In this document: positions 11,134-21,850 of the stretch, one piece after another
How positions within the stretch are numbered: the stretch's first letter is position 1
How the letters are laid out: every line of letters begins with the position of its first letter
NCBI RefSeq assembly: GCF_030445035.2
Contig: NC_080695.1
Location: 56,747,954 to 56,811,953, forward strand
Source: Dasypus novemcinctus
Taxonomy: Eukaryota; Chordata; Mammalia; Cingulata; Dasypodidae
Length of the DNA: 64,000 nucleotides
Reading direction: 5' to 3'
The notes under the pieces: generated by a model
Databases searched by the model: none
Told to the model about the DNA's origin: nothing
Seen by the model: the letters and a program-made list of their open reading frames with translations, nothing else
Translations under genes and position numbers: made by a program

Positions 11134-11197
11134 TTATATATATATATATATGGATGGATGGATGGATGGATGGATGGATGGATGGATGGATGGATAT
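11134..11197. repeat. (TA)n(GGAT)n compound microsatellite
   Basis: A (TA)n run of about 18 bp followed directly by about eleven ggat/gatg units, then a short tata run. It lies next to the antisense L1 at 11225. Confidence 0.95.
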
Positions 11198-11224
11198 ATT
11201 TGTCCCAGCTTGGTTTACCCCAAA

Positions 11225-11735
11225 AAGCACTCTTTACATGGTTAGATTTATTCCTAGATGTTTAATTATTTTAGTTGTTATTATAAGTGGGATTATTTCC
11301 TTGATTTCAGATTGTTCATTACTAATGAATAGATACACCATTGATTTTTGCATGTTAAGTTTGTATCCTATCATTTTGCTAAATTCATTTATTAACTCTA
11401 GTAGCTCTCCTGTGTATTTTTTGAGATTCTCTAAGTATTGGATCATGTCTTCTGAAAATAGAGATAATTTTTCTCCTTCCTTTCCTGTTTGTATGCCTTT
11501 TTCTTTTTCTTGCCTAATTTCTCTGGCTAGAACTTCCAGTACAATGTTGAATAACAGTGGTGACAGTGGGCATCTTTGTCTTGTTCCTGTTCTTAGAGGG
11601 AAAGCTTTCAGTCTTTCACCACTGAGTATGATGTTAACTGTGGGTTTTTCATATATGCTCTTTATCAAGTTGAGGAATTTTTTTTCTATTCTTAGTGTTC
11701 TGAGTGTTTTTATTTTTAAAATGTTGCTACTTAAA
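11225..11735 (-). mobile_element. L1 ORF2 reverse-transcriptase fragment, antisense
   Basis: On the minus strand an open stretch (about 11234-11866) encodes L1 reverse transcriptase wording such as [22 protein letters not shown] and [17 protein letters not shown]. The catalytic FADD box is degenerate (FSED), so the domain cannot be active even though the frame is still open. The frame extends past the L1 into a hAT element. 5' and 3' parts of the element are missing. Confidence 0.85.
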
Positions 11736-11736
11736 A

Positions 11737-11902
11737 CAGCAGTTCTTACAATGAGATCTAACCATGGATGGGGCTCAGAAGATCCTTGAACTCCCTGAAA
11801 ATGTATGCAAATAATTGCTTTGGGGACATTTTTGAAGAGAGCTTCCATAACTTTCAGCAGTTTCAAAAATACTTTGTGACCTTGAAGAGGTTAATAACCA
11901 CT
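11737..11902. mobile_element. Nonautonomous hAT DNA transposon
   Basis: About 166 bp with imperfect terminal inverted repeats (cagcagttctta at the left, ttaataaccactt at the right; the family ideal is cagtggttcttaac). The internal ccatggatggggctcagaag and tccttgaactccctgaaaatg are typical of an ancient mammalian Charlie relative. An 8-bp target duplication is not clear. Confidence 0.7.
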
Positions 11903-11952
11903 TATGCAAGTGGTTAATGTTTAGTATTAACTCTAGCACAGAGTAGGTCTTT

Positions 11953-12403
11953 TTTTCCTAAAGATTTATTTATTTCTGCCCCCCCCCCCATTCTCTCCAT
12001 TGTCTGCTCTCTGTGTCTATTCACTGTGTGTTCTTCTGTGTCTGTTTGTATTCTCATTAAGTGGCTCTGAGAACCAATCCTGGGACCTTCTGGAGTGGTA
12101 GAGAGGTGATTACTCTCTTGCACCACCTCAGCTCCCCTATTCTGCTACATCTTCTTATTTTCTCTCCTCTTTGTCTCTTGTTGTGTCATCTTGCTGCGCC
12201 AGCTCTCTGCATCGGCTAGCACTCCTGTGCAGGGTAGCTTTCCTGTGCGAGGTGGCATTCCCATGCAGGGTGGCTCTCCTGCACAGGGTCACATTCCCGC
12301 ATGGGCAGGCACTTTGTGTGGGCCAGCTCGCCCTCACCAGGAGGCTCTGGGCATCGAACCCTGGTAGATGGGAGCCCAATTGGTTGAGCTACATCCGTTT
12401 CCT
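11953..12403 (-). mobile_element. Long (dimeric) DAS-SINE, antisense
   Basis: Antisense SINE with a poly-T/aaagatttattt start and two tRNA-like heads: one ending in the ggttgagctacatccg region, and an internal one around 12065-12140 (ctgggaccttctggagtgg). Flanking gagtaggtcttt (11941-11952) and gagtgcatcttt (12404-12415) form a diverged target duplication. Confidence 0.85.
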
Positions 12404-12434
12404 GAGTGCATCTTTAATGAATGTGTATTCTGAT

Positions 12435-12610
12435 GATTGAGATTTTGTGTTTTCCAGTCAGTAATAGCTGTGTGATCTGGCCTAAGAATTTAACCTCCTT
12501 ACACCTTAATTTTTTTCACCTGTAAAATAGGAATAATGATATCTAACAGAATATTGTTAGGATTAAATGAGGTAATCAAAAGAAAGCTTGACTCATATTA
12601 AGCAGTTAAT
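12435..12610 (+). repeat. MIR SINE
   Basis: MIR-like: agctgtgtgatctggcctaag, caatttaacctccttacacc-type core, cacctgtaaaataggaataat, taggattaaatgaggtaat. Confidence 0.8.
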
Positions 12611-12639
12611 ACTACCATTATTTTTGTTCAAATAAATTA

Positions 12640-12695
12640 AATTGTTTTTCAAAGACCATTTTAAAAAAGTGTTCCTGGATTTTTCAAATGCCTTT
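12640..12695 (-). mobile_element. L1 fragment, antisense (left of LTR)
   Basis: The sequence ctggatttttcaaatgcctttt is antisense L1 ORF2 and continues at 13243 on the other side of the solo LTR. Confidence 0.75.
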
Positions 12696-13242
12696 TGTTA
12701 GAGGATCCCTCTCATGAGGTTTGCAATAATTAACAAGCTGTGACTCAGTTCCCTGTGACATGCTTTTGAGGAAAGACAAGTCCCTGCCTCCCAAATGAGT
12801 CTGGAATCATAGCACTTCCTCAAAGGCTGAACAAAGAAACCACGTGGAAATGGGAGTAAAGTGAGATAAAGACCTTCACTCCCTGCAGATCAAAGCAACA
12901 CCTGCTTCTTAAGCATTCAAAGAAAGCATAACTCCCTAACTCACTACCCTTTAGCCATACAAGGGAAAATTTTCACCTCTAAGGCTTCCTATTGGCTCCT
13001 GCACCTCTCTCGGACCCTCAACCTCCTCCCACTGACTATCATTTCCTTGCCTAGAAAGGTACTATATAAATTCAAATCCCCCCTTTCCAGAAGTGGGCTA
13101 AACTCTCTCTTCAGACCCCCACCATGCCGGCAGGAAAGCTAAAGTCTATTCTTCAAACCTCCTCCTTTGGGAGAGCTTCCCAAAAAACTTTCTGCCTATA
13201 ATCAGTCTCTGTGTCCCAATGAGCACCCCCTTTTTCCCAACA
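12696..13242 (+). mobile_element. Solo LTR of an endogenous retrovirus
   Basis: A 547-bp element beginning TGTTAG and ending AACA, flanked by a perfect 5-bp duplication ccttt (12691-12695, 13243-13247). It interrupts an antisense L1 exactly; removing it and one ccttt restores L1 wording. It has a CCAAT-type box (ctattggctcctgc, about 12988) and a TATA-like tatataaat near 13070, as expected for the U3 promoter. No internal viral genes are present. The 4-6 bp duplication range fits ERV1 or ERVL; family not named. Confidence 0.88.
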
Positions 13243-13440
13243 CCTTTTCTGCATCAAGTGTTACTATTTTTCCTTTCATTCTATTAATGTGATGTACTGC
13301 AATCACTGATTTTCTTATGCTGAACTACCCCTGCACTCCTGGGAGAAATCCTGCTTGGTTGTGGTGTATAATCCTTTTAATGTGCTGTTGCATTCACTTT
13401 GGTATTGGGTGATGCTGGTTTATATAAAGAGTTAGATGTT
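13243..13440 (-). mobile_element. L1 fragment, antisense (right of LTR)
   Basis: Antisense L1 ORF2: ctttcattctattaatgtgatg, ttttcttatgctgaactacc, gtgtataatccttttaatgtg. Ends in diverged sequence near 13440. Confidence 0.85.
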
Positions 13441-13615
13441 AGCACTTTCTTGTAAATCTTTTCAGAGGTATCTTATGTATATACAAACAAATAGTATTTC
13501 CTCTCTCTGAAACCTTTGTTGACATACTATACATTGTATACATGACGAGACTTCCAGATATTAAAAAATATCTACCTAGGATTCCTCCCAGTCTGTTTTA
13601 AAAAGCACTTGTGAG

Positions 13616-14093
13616 GGAAACAGATGTGGCTCAACCAATTGGGCTCCCGTCTACTATATTAGAGGTCCAAGGTTTGATGCCCAGGGCCTCCTGGTGAGGG
13701 CAAGCTGGCCCACGTGGTGAGCTGGCCCACAAAGAGTGCTGGCCCATGTGGGAATGCAGCCCTGTGCAGGACAGCTGCCCTGCATGGGAAAGTTCCCTCG
13801 CAAGGGAAAAGTAGCCCCATACAGGAGTGCTGGCCACAGAGAGCTGGCGCAGCAAAATGGTGCAACAAGAGACACAGAGGAGAGAAAATAAGAAGACATA
13901 GCAGAACAGGGGAGTGGAGGTGTTGCAAGAGAGTAATCACCTCTCTCCCACTCCGGAAGGTCCTAGGATCGGTCGCTGGAGCCACCTAATGAGAATACAA
14001 GCAGACACAGAAGAACACACAGTGAATGGACAGAGAGCAGACAATAGGGGGAATGGGCAGTGGGGGGAGAACTAAATAAAAAATATTTTTTTT
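13616..14093 (+). mobile_element. Long (dimeric) DAS-SINE
   Basis: Sense SINE of about 478 bp with a first tRNA-like head (acagatgtggctcaacc ... aggtttgatgccc) and a second tRNA-like unit around 13910-13990 (gggagtggaggtgttgcaag ... ggtcctaggatcggtcgctgg). Target duplication taaaaagcacttgtgag (13599-13615) and taaaaagtgcttgtgag (14094-14110) differs at two bases. The right copy sits on the 5' edge of the following L1. Confidence 0.88.
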
Positions 14094-14110
14094 TAAAAAG
14101 TGCTTGTGAG

Positions 14111-15238
14111 ACTTCTGGAAGATAGCGGGGTAGGAAGACAAGGGACTCTCTTCTCTCCCAGAAAAATAGCTCAAAGACAGGCAGAAATAGCCTGGAAAAA
14201 AATCTTCCAAGGGAAGGCTGGACACCACCCAGAAGAGAGAGGGACAAAGGAAAATAATCGCAATGGCAAAACGGTAAGTTCAAAGCCACAGCTGCTGCTG
14301 CCGGCACCCTTCCGCACACTAAAGACACTTGTGAATTCTCAGGCCTCTGGGCTACAAAGTGGCCCCCAGGGATCCACCTCCCCAGGAAAGATGAGAGAGA
14401 GGGACACAGCCTAAGGCTGATTCAGCTTTTGCCCCACAGATTTGGTGTGCTGTGTCCCAGGAGCCCATCCAGGCCAGGTGGAGCTGGGCCATTGTCTTCC
14501 CTGGGAGCCAAGAAGGGACTAAAGAGATCCCACCCTCTCAGTCTCCCCCTCTACTGACAGGGACTAGTTGTTGAGGACACAGAGGTGAGTACCTGGGAAA
14601 AAGGAGGAGGCTGTCAGCAAAGGTTGGAGAACTATCTCCAAGGAAGTTTGAATTATGAGCTCTTAGCTTCCAGTCAGGATCCTCTATCACACCAATCCAG
14701 TTCATACTGCAGCAACCACACTCTGACCAGGCATTGAATGAGAGGGCTGCCAAAGAGCACCAAAGTGTGTCTGCAACCATTACTGGGTCTAGGGCCCAGT
14801 TTTGAGCAACTAACAGAGGCAATCCTGAAGACCCAGGTTGAAACAAGAATCAAAGAACAGCGGTAACTTACAGCCTCCCACCACTAAATCCCTATGAAAG
14901 AGAGAAATTGGGCATCAGAGTAAACTCACCATCCTAATCTGATACCTAGATCGCAGCAAAAAATTATGAGCCATACTAAGAAAATGGAAGACATGGCCCA
15001 AGACAGGGAATATATTACAGCACCAGAAGAGATGCAGAATTTGAGAAAACTAATTAACAAGATACACACAAAGTTTCCAAAATCAAATTAATAAGTTGAA
15101 AGACAATATAGCTAAAGAGATAAATCACATCAAGAAGACATTGAGTGAGTACAAAGAAGAATTTGAAAACTTGAATAGAAAAGTAACAGAGCTCATGGGA
15201 ATGAAAGACACAATAGGTAAGGTAAAAAACACATTAGA
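14111..15238 (+). mobile_element. L1 5' UTR and ORF1 start (decayed near-full-length L1, part 1)
   Basis: Starts acttctggaagatagcgggg, a typical L1 5' UTR opening. A 5' UTR of about 850 bp is followed by an ORF1 start at 14966 whose first codons read MSHTKKMEDMAQD. A stop or frameshift breaks the frame about 40 codons in. The stretch is interrupted by a SINE at 15239. The L1 continues to about 21015. Confidence 0.85.
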
Positions 15239-15621
15239 GGGAAGTGGATGTGGCTCAAGTGAGTGAGCTCCCATCTACCACAAGGCAGCGTCCCAGGTTC
15301 AGTTCCTGGTGCCTCCTGGAGAAGATGAGCAAGACAGCAAGCTGGCACAACAGGGGGGCACAGTGAGCTGATGCAACAAGATGATGCAACAAAGAGACAC
15401 AAAGAGGAAAGACAATGAGAGACACAACAAACCAGGGAGCTGAGGTGGCTCAAGTGGTCGAGAACCTCTCTACTACATAGGAGGTCCCAGGTTCAGTTCC
15501 CAGTGCCTCCTGAAGAGAAGATGAGTAGTCCCAGAGAGCACACAACAAATAGACACAGAAAGCAGACAGGAAACACAATGGGGGGGGGGGGATAAATAAA
15601 TCTTTAAAAAAAATAAAACCA
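15239..15621 (+). mobile_element. Dimeric DAS-SINE with two tRNA heads, in L1 ORF1
   Basis: Two tRNA-like heads are plain: one at about 15241-15315 (B box ggttcagttcc) and one at about 15436-15505 (aggttcagttccc). A linker with agatgatgcaacaaagagac lies between them, and the (ataa)n aatctttaaa tail comes at the end. Flanking acacattaga (about 15229-15238) and accacattaaa (15622-15632) form a target duplication in L1 ORF1. Confidence 0.9.
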
Positions 15622-16450
15622 ACCACATTAAAGGCATACAACAGCAGACTTGAAATGATAGACGAAAGAATAAGTGATACCAAAGATAGAACAGCTGAAA
15701 TTGAAGTGAGAAAAGAATGGAAAAAATTGAGAAGGGGCTCAGGGAGTTGAATGACAACACAAAACACAACAACATATGTGTCATGGGAATTCCAAAAGGA
15801 GAAGAAAAAGGAAAAGGGGCAGAAAGAATATTTAGGGAAATAATAGCTGAAAATTTCCTAACTCACATGAAGGAAATGAACCTGTATGTCCAAGAAGTGC
15901 AGCATATCCCAATCGGAATAAATCTGAATTGATCTACTCCAAGACACATAATAGTCAAGCATCGAAGAAAAAGATAAAATTCTAAGAGAAGCAAACCATC
16001 ACATACAAGGGACACCCAGTAAGACTTAATGGGAATTTCTCATCAGAAACCATGGAGATGAGAAGACAGTGGTATGATACAATTAGGATACTGAAAGAGA
16101 AAAACTAGCAGCAGAGAATTTTTTATCCAGTAAAATTGCCCTTCAAATATGAAGGTAAGACTAAAATACTCACAAAGAAACAGAAACTAAGAAAATTTGT
16201 AAAAAAGAATATACCTTCGCAGGAAATATTAAAGGAAGCCTTAGAGCCTGAAAGAAAAATACAGAAGAGTGAGTCTTGGAGGATTGTATAGAAGAAAGAA
16301 TAGCACAAAGGATAATAAAAAGAGTAAAAGGAGAGATGAAAATAAGATATGATATATGAAAACCAAAGAATAAAATGGTAGAAGCAAATAATGCATTTAC
16401 AGTAATATCATTGAATGTGAATGGATTAAACTCCGCAATCAAAGGATACA
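15622..16450 (+). mobile_element. L1 ORF1 remainder and start of ORF2 (part 2)
   Basis: ORF1 RNA-binding region is visible: NNICVMGIPKGEEKG, FREIIAENF, then TPRHIIVKH and GTPSKT in shifted frames, followed by a cognate of the C-terminal domain. ORF2 starts at 16375 with the endonuclease opening FTVISLNVNGLNSAIKGY. Multiple frameshifts; not functional. Confidence 0.85.
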
Positions 16451-16869
16451 GGGAAGCAGCTGTGGCTCAATTGATAGTGTCCGCCTACCATATGGAGGGT
16501 CCAGCGTTTGATATCCAGGGCCTCCTGACCTGTGTGGTGAGCTGGCCCATGCGCAGTGCTGCCGCACACAAGGAGTACTGTGCCACCCAGGGGTGTCCCC
16601 TGCATAGGGGTGCCCCATGCACAAGGAGTGTGCCCTGCAAGGAGAGCCGCCCCATGCAAAAAAAGCACAGCCCACCCAGGAGTGGCACTGCACACATGGA
16701 AGCTGCTGTAGCAAGATGATGCAACAAAAAGAGACACAGATTCCCAGTACCTCTGACAAGAATATAAGTGGACACAGAGGAACACACAGCAAATGGACAC
16801 AGAACACAGACAACTTGGGGGGGGGGGTGTGGGGAAGGGGAGAGATAAAAAAATAAATCTTAAAAAAAA
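16451..16869 (+). mobile_element. DAS-SINE in L1 ORF2
   Basis: Sense SINE (gggaagcagctgtggctcaa ... gcgtttgatatcc as a diverged B box) with GC-rich body, G run at 16818-16828 and aaataaatctt tail. Target duplication aaaggataca (16441-16450) and aaaagatata (16870-16879). It cuts the endonuclease domain of the host L1 about 25 codons after its start. Confidence 0.92.
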
Positions 16870-18727
16870 AAAAGATATAGACTGATGGAATCAATTTAAA
16901 AAATGAGCCTTCCATGTGCTGTTTATAGGAGAGTCACTTTAGACCCAAGAATATAAGCTGGCTAAAAGTGAAAGGTTGGAAAAAGATACTCCATGCAAAC
17001 AATAATCAAAAAACAATAGGGGTAGCTATACTAATATTGGAAAAAGCAGACTTTAAATGCAAAATAGTTATAAAAGATACAAGAACATTATATATTAAGA
17101 AAAGGAACAATCCACCAGGAAGATATAACAGTCATAAATATCTATGCACCTAGCCAGGGTGTCCCAAAATACATGAGAGAAATTCTGGCAAAACAGAAGG
17201 GAGAAATAGACAATCTCTACAATAATCACTGGAGATGTCAACACCCCACTCACATCATTAGATAGAGCAACTAGACAGAAAATCAACAAGGAAACAGAGA
17301 ACTTGAACAAAACAGTAAATGAATTAAACCTAATAGACATATACAGAATGCTGCATCCAATTTCAATGGGTTACACATTCTTCTCAAGTGCCAGTGGATC
17401 CTTCTTCAGGATAGATCATGTTAGGGCATATATGCAGCTCTCAATAAATATGAAAAGATTGAAATTATACAAAGCACCTTGTCAGATAATAATGGAATGA
17501 AACTGGAAATCAATAAAAGGGAAAAAAAGTAAATTAGCAAATGTGAGGAGGCGAAACAACACACTCCTAAATAATCAGTGGGTCAAAGAAGAAATTGCAT
17601 GTGAGATCAGCAAAATATATTGAGACAAGTGAAAACAAGAACACAACTTATCCAAACTTATGGGATACAGCAAAGGCAATCTTGAGAGGGAAATTTATAC
17701 CCTAAATGCCTATATTAAAATAGAAGAAAGAACTAAAATTAAAGATCTAACTGAGCAACTAGAGAAACTAGAAAATGAACAGCAAACCAATCCCAAAGCA
17801 AGCAAAAGGAAAGAAATAATAAAGATTAGAGCAGAAATAAAATGAAATTGAGAACAACAATAACTGAAAAAACAAGAGAGAAATCAGTAAAACCAAAAAC
17901 TGATTATTTGAGAAGATCAAGAAAATTGACAAACCCCTGGCTAGACTAATAAAGAAAAAAAGTGAGAAGTTGCAAATAAATACAGTCAGAAATGAAAGGG
18001 GGCATCTTACAACTGACCCCACAGAAATGAAAAGGATAATAAAAGGATATTATGAGAAACTGTATGCCAACAAATTAGACAACCTAGATAAAATGGACAA
18101 ATTCCTAGAAATGCACAAACAACATACACTGACACCACAAGAAATACAAGAACTTTAACCAATCACATTGAAAGAGATTGAATTCTTCATCAAAAATCTC
18201 CCAACAAAGAAAAGCCCAGGACCAGATGGCTTCAGAGTGAATTCTACCGAACATTTAGAGAAGAATTAACACCATTCCTGTTTAAACTTTTCCAAAAAAC
18301 TTGAAAAGGAGCAAAAATTACTCAGCATATTTTATGAAGTCAATATCACCCTAATACCAATGCCAGATAAAGATACTATAAGAAAATTACAGACCAAATC
18401 CTCTAATGAACATCGATGCAAAAGTTCTCAACAAAATACTTGCAAATCAAATTAAGCAGCATATCAAAAGACTTATAAATCACAACCAAGTGGGATTTAC
18501 TCCTGGTATACAAGGCTGGTTCAACATAAGAAAAATCAATGTAATACACCACATTAACAAATTGAAGAAAAAAACTCCACATGATCATCTCAATCGATGC
18601 AGAAAAGTATTTGACAAAATCCAGCATCCTTTCTTGGTGAAAACCCTTTGGAAGACAGAAATAGAAGGAAAATTCCTCAATATGAAAAAAGGCATATATA
18701 TGAAAAACTTACAGCCAACATTGTACT
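16870..18727 (+). mobile_element. L1 ORF2: endonuclease and reverse transcriptase N-half (part 3)
   Basis: Endonuclease wording is clear: GDVNTPLTSLDRATRQKINKET (family GDFNTPL), LNLIDIYRMLHP, FFRIDHVRAYM, which retains IDH. The reverse transcriptase start (KKSPGPDGF region near 18200) and [17 protein letters not shown] follow. Numerous stops. It is split by a solo LTR at 18728. Confidence 0.88.
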
Positions 18728-19333
18728 TGTGGCAGTTCGAGATTATTTATGAATTCCAAAAAAAGCAATTATGTTTGTAAACTGGTCTGTTCCTCTGGGT
18801 GGGAAAACCATTGATTGTATTAGATTCAGCTGAGATGTCTTTGATTAAATTATATTAAGATTAAGAATTTGATTCAACCACATCAGTAGAGCGTTATCAG
18901 TCCCCAACCCTTTGGTGGGCTATCTAAACGGACATTGGTCAGTTGAGAACACAGTAATAGATACATGGAGAAGAACATGGGAAGAGAGACAGCTCCATAG
19001 ACACGGCAGAAGCCCCGGGAAGGGAGATGAGCCTACAGCTGACCTTGTGAACAGACCAGTGCAGCTGAGCCTGAAAAGAAATGAGCCTTCCAGCCCACAG
19101 ATGAGCTTGAAAGAAGCTCGGACCACAGAGCCTTAAAAGAGAAAGGCTGAAAGCTCACAGATTACACTCAACATCTTGCTTCAATACATGGCAACAGAGT
19201 TGGTGAGGATGTAACTTTGAGGTGGATTCTTTAGGGCCTTGTAACTGCAAGCTTTTACCCCAAATAAATACTCTTTATAAAAGCTAACAGATATCTGGTA
19301 CTTTGCATCAGCACCCTTTTAATGTTTAGTACA
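18728..19333 (+). mobile_element. Solo LTR inserted in L1 reverse transcriptase (ERVL/MaLR-like)
   Basis: A 606-bp element starting TGTGG and ending GTACA, with perfect 5-bp duplication gtact (18723-18727, 19334-19338). Its removal joins aacattgtact to caatggggaaagg, as in intact L1. A polyadenylation signal near the end (ccccaaataaatactcttta, about 19260) fits an LTR R region. The 5-bp duplication and end sequence favour ERVL/MaLR; no internal genes. Subfamily unnamed, probably lineage-specific given its position in a xenarthran-type L1. Confidence 0.88.
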
Positions 19334-19338
19334 GTACT

Positions 19339-21015
19339 CAATGGGGAAAGGTTCAAAACTTTCCCTCTAAGATCAGGAACAAAACAAGGATATCCACTGT
19401 TACCATTGTTATTAAACATTGTATTAGAAGTTCTAGCTAGAGCAATTAGACAAGAAAAACAATAAAAAGGATCCAAAAGGAATAAAGGGCGTGAAACTCT
19501 CACTATTTGCAGATGACATGATCCTATATTTAGAAAACTCTGAAATGTCTACAGTTACTTGAGCTAATAAATGAGTTCAGCAAAGTGCAGGACACAAGAC
19601 CAATATGCAAAAATCCAATATGTTTTTGTACACTAGTACTGAAGAATCTGAGGAGGAAATCAGGGGAAAACTCCATTTACAAAAGCAACAAAAGGACTCA
19701 AATACCTAGGAATCAATTTAACCAAAGACGTACAGGACCTATATGCAGAAAACTACAAAACAATGCTAAAAGCAATCAATGAAGACCTAAACAAATAGTA
19801 AGACATTCCCTGTTCATGGATTGGAAGACTAAGTATCATAAAGATATCAATCCTACCCAAACTGATTAACAGATTCAACACAATACCAATCAAAATTTCA
19901 ACAGCCTGCTTTACAGAATTAGAAAAGGCAATTGCCAAATTCATTTGGAAGGGAAAGTGCACCTGAAAACCCTAACACATTCTTTTATTTTTTTATGTGT
20001 CTAAACATTCTAAAAAAGAAGAGTGATGGAGGAGGAATTACACTGCCTGATCTTGAAACATATTACAAAGCTACAGTGGTCAAAACAGCATGGTACTGCC
20101 ATAAAAATAGACACATCGATCAGTGGAATAGAATTGACAGCCCAGAAATAAACTCTCACCTCTACTGCCAGCTGGTTTTCAACAAACCTACCAAGTCCAT
20201 GTTAATAGGACAAAATAGTCTCTTCAGCAAATGGTGCTGGGAAAACTGGATATCCATAACCAAAAGAATGAAGGAGGACCCTTATCTCACTCCCGGTATA
20301 AGAATCAACCCAAAATGGATCAAAGACCTAAGTATAAAAGCCAGGGTCATAAAACTACCAGAAGAAAATATAGGGAAACACCTTAAAGACCATGTGGTAG
20401 GTGGTGGTTTCTTGGATCTTATACTCAAAGCACATGCAACAAAAGAAAAAATAGATAAATGGAACCTCCTCAAAAGTAAACACTTTCACCACTCACAGGA
20501 CTTTGTCAAAAGGGTGAAAAGGCAACTGACTCAATGGGAGAAAATATTTGGAAATCACATGTCTGATAAGGGTTTAATATCTAGGATATATAAAGAGATG
20601 TTATAACTCAACAATAAGAAGACCAATGACCCAATTTAAAAAATGGGTGAAAGACACAACAACACGGATGAACCTGGAGGACACTGTGTTGAGTGAAGCA
20701 AACCAGACACAAAAGGACAAATACTGTATGACTGGACTACTGTGAGCTAAATATAACTGTGTTGCATATGATATGATTCCATTTATATAAAATGTAAATA
20801 TAAATCAATTTATAAAGACGAAATTAAATTAGTGGTTATGTAGGGCTGGGGATGGCATGCTAAGGAGCATGCAGTTTTCTCTGGAGTAGGGAAATGGTTC
20901 TAAAATTTTTTGTGGTGATGAATGCACAACATTGTGGTTATACTAAAAGCCGTTGATTATATACTTTGGATAAATTGTGTGGGATGTGAACATATCTCAA
21001 TAAAACTGCTGAATA
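19339..21015 (+). mobile_element. L1 ORF2 C-half and 3' end (part 4)
   Basis: The reverse transcriptase catalytic box FADD is intact in sequence at 19506-19517 (SLFADDMILYLENS context with flanking frameshifts). A 224-codon open stretch at 19932-20606 carries the L1 C-terminal wording SDGGGITLPDLETYYKATVVKTAWY and NPKWIKDLSIKARVIKL. ORF2 lacks several hundred bases at about 20640, where the cysteine-rich end should be, and joins directly to gatgaacctggaggaca and a 3' UTR ending near cctcaataaaactgctg at about 21000. Confidence 0.88.
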
Positions 21016-21039
21016 AATAAATATATAATTGTGCAAGAA

Positions 21040-21295
21040 TAGCCAGAAATAGCAGCTATGTACTACATGGGAAGCATAGAGAGACTGAGAGCTGAAGAAT
21101 TATCTTGTTTACTTGTTTGTCAGCTTTTTGTTTAATAATAATATAATTACTGAAATAATGAAAATGTTCTAATAATGATTGAAGTGCTGAATGCACAACC
21201 ATGTGATTATACCAAATGCCATTGATTTGCACAGTTTGGATGAACTGTATGCTTTATTAATAAGTACCAGTAAAATTGATTTGTTTAAAAAATAT
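21040..21295 (+). mobile_element. L1 3'-end fragment
   Basis: A second sense L1 3' terminus directly after the long copy: gaattatcttgtttacttgt, gttctaataatgattgaag, gaatgcacaaccatgtgat, taccagtaaaattgatttg. It may be a separate insertion of a different subfamily. Confidence 0.7.
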
Positions 21296-21424
21296 CTATG
21301 CATCTTGGCAACAGTAATATATATATAATATATATTATGTATAGAACACTCTTTTCTTTGGTATGACTTCATACTATTTCATTTTATGACTGTACCATTA
21401 TTTAACCAGTCACCCCTTACTGAT

Positions 21425-21706
21425 GATATTGATGTTTCCAGTTTATTTTTTAAAGTTGGATTTTGGGATACATAGAGTAAAATTTAGAATTTTAAGTGTA
21501 CAGTTCTATGAATTTTGATAAACATATAGTCTTGTAACCAAAATTATGATATAGAACAGTTCCATCAATCCAAGAAAGTCTCCTAGTGCATCTCTGTAGA
21601 TAGTCCCCTCTCCTCAAACCTTGCCCTGGGTAACCCCTCATCTGCTTTCTGTCCCTAAATTTGCCTTTTCCAGAACGTCATATGGAATCATGCAGGATAT
21701 AGCAGT
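21425..21706 (-). mobile_element. L1 3' region, antisense (piece 1)
   Basis: Antisense L1M 3' end: tttaagtgtacagttctatg, accaaaattatgatatagaac, ctgctttctgtccctaaat. Split by SINEs at 21707 and 22175. Confidence 0.75.
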
Positions 21707-21850
21707 TTGTTTTGTTTTGTTTTGTTTTAGAGATTTATTATTTATTTATTTCTCTCCCCTTCCCTGCCCTCCCCCCCCCCCCCCCCCCAGTTGTCTGCTG
21801 TCTGTGTCCATTTGCTGTGTGTTCTTCTGTGTCTGCTTATATTCTTGTCC
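21707..21850 (-). mobile_element. 5'-truncated DAS-SINE, antisense
   Basis: Only the 3' half of the SINE remains: gtttta and aaagatttatt-type tail read in reverse, a C run of 18 at about 21771-21788, then ttgtctgctgtctgtgtcc and gtgttcttctgtgtctgc. Flanking aggatatagcagt and aggatgtagcatt look like the target duplication. Confidence 0.88.

Noticed and set aside
11134-11197. Regular short repeat that might suggest a CRISPR array
   Set aside because: It is a pure (TA)n(GGAT)n microsatellite with no spacers, in a mammalian genome.
11154-11789. 211-codon plus-strand frame starting in (GGAT)n
   Set aside because: It is the reverse of an antisense L1 plus a microsatellite-coded MDGW repeat.
19932-20606. 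224-codon open frame
   Set aside because: It is the C-terminal part of a dead L1 ORF2, not a separate gene; reported as part of the L1.
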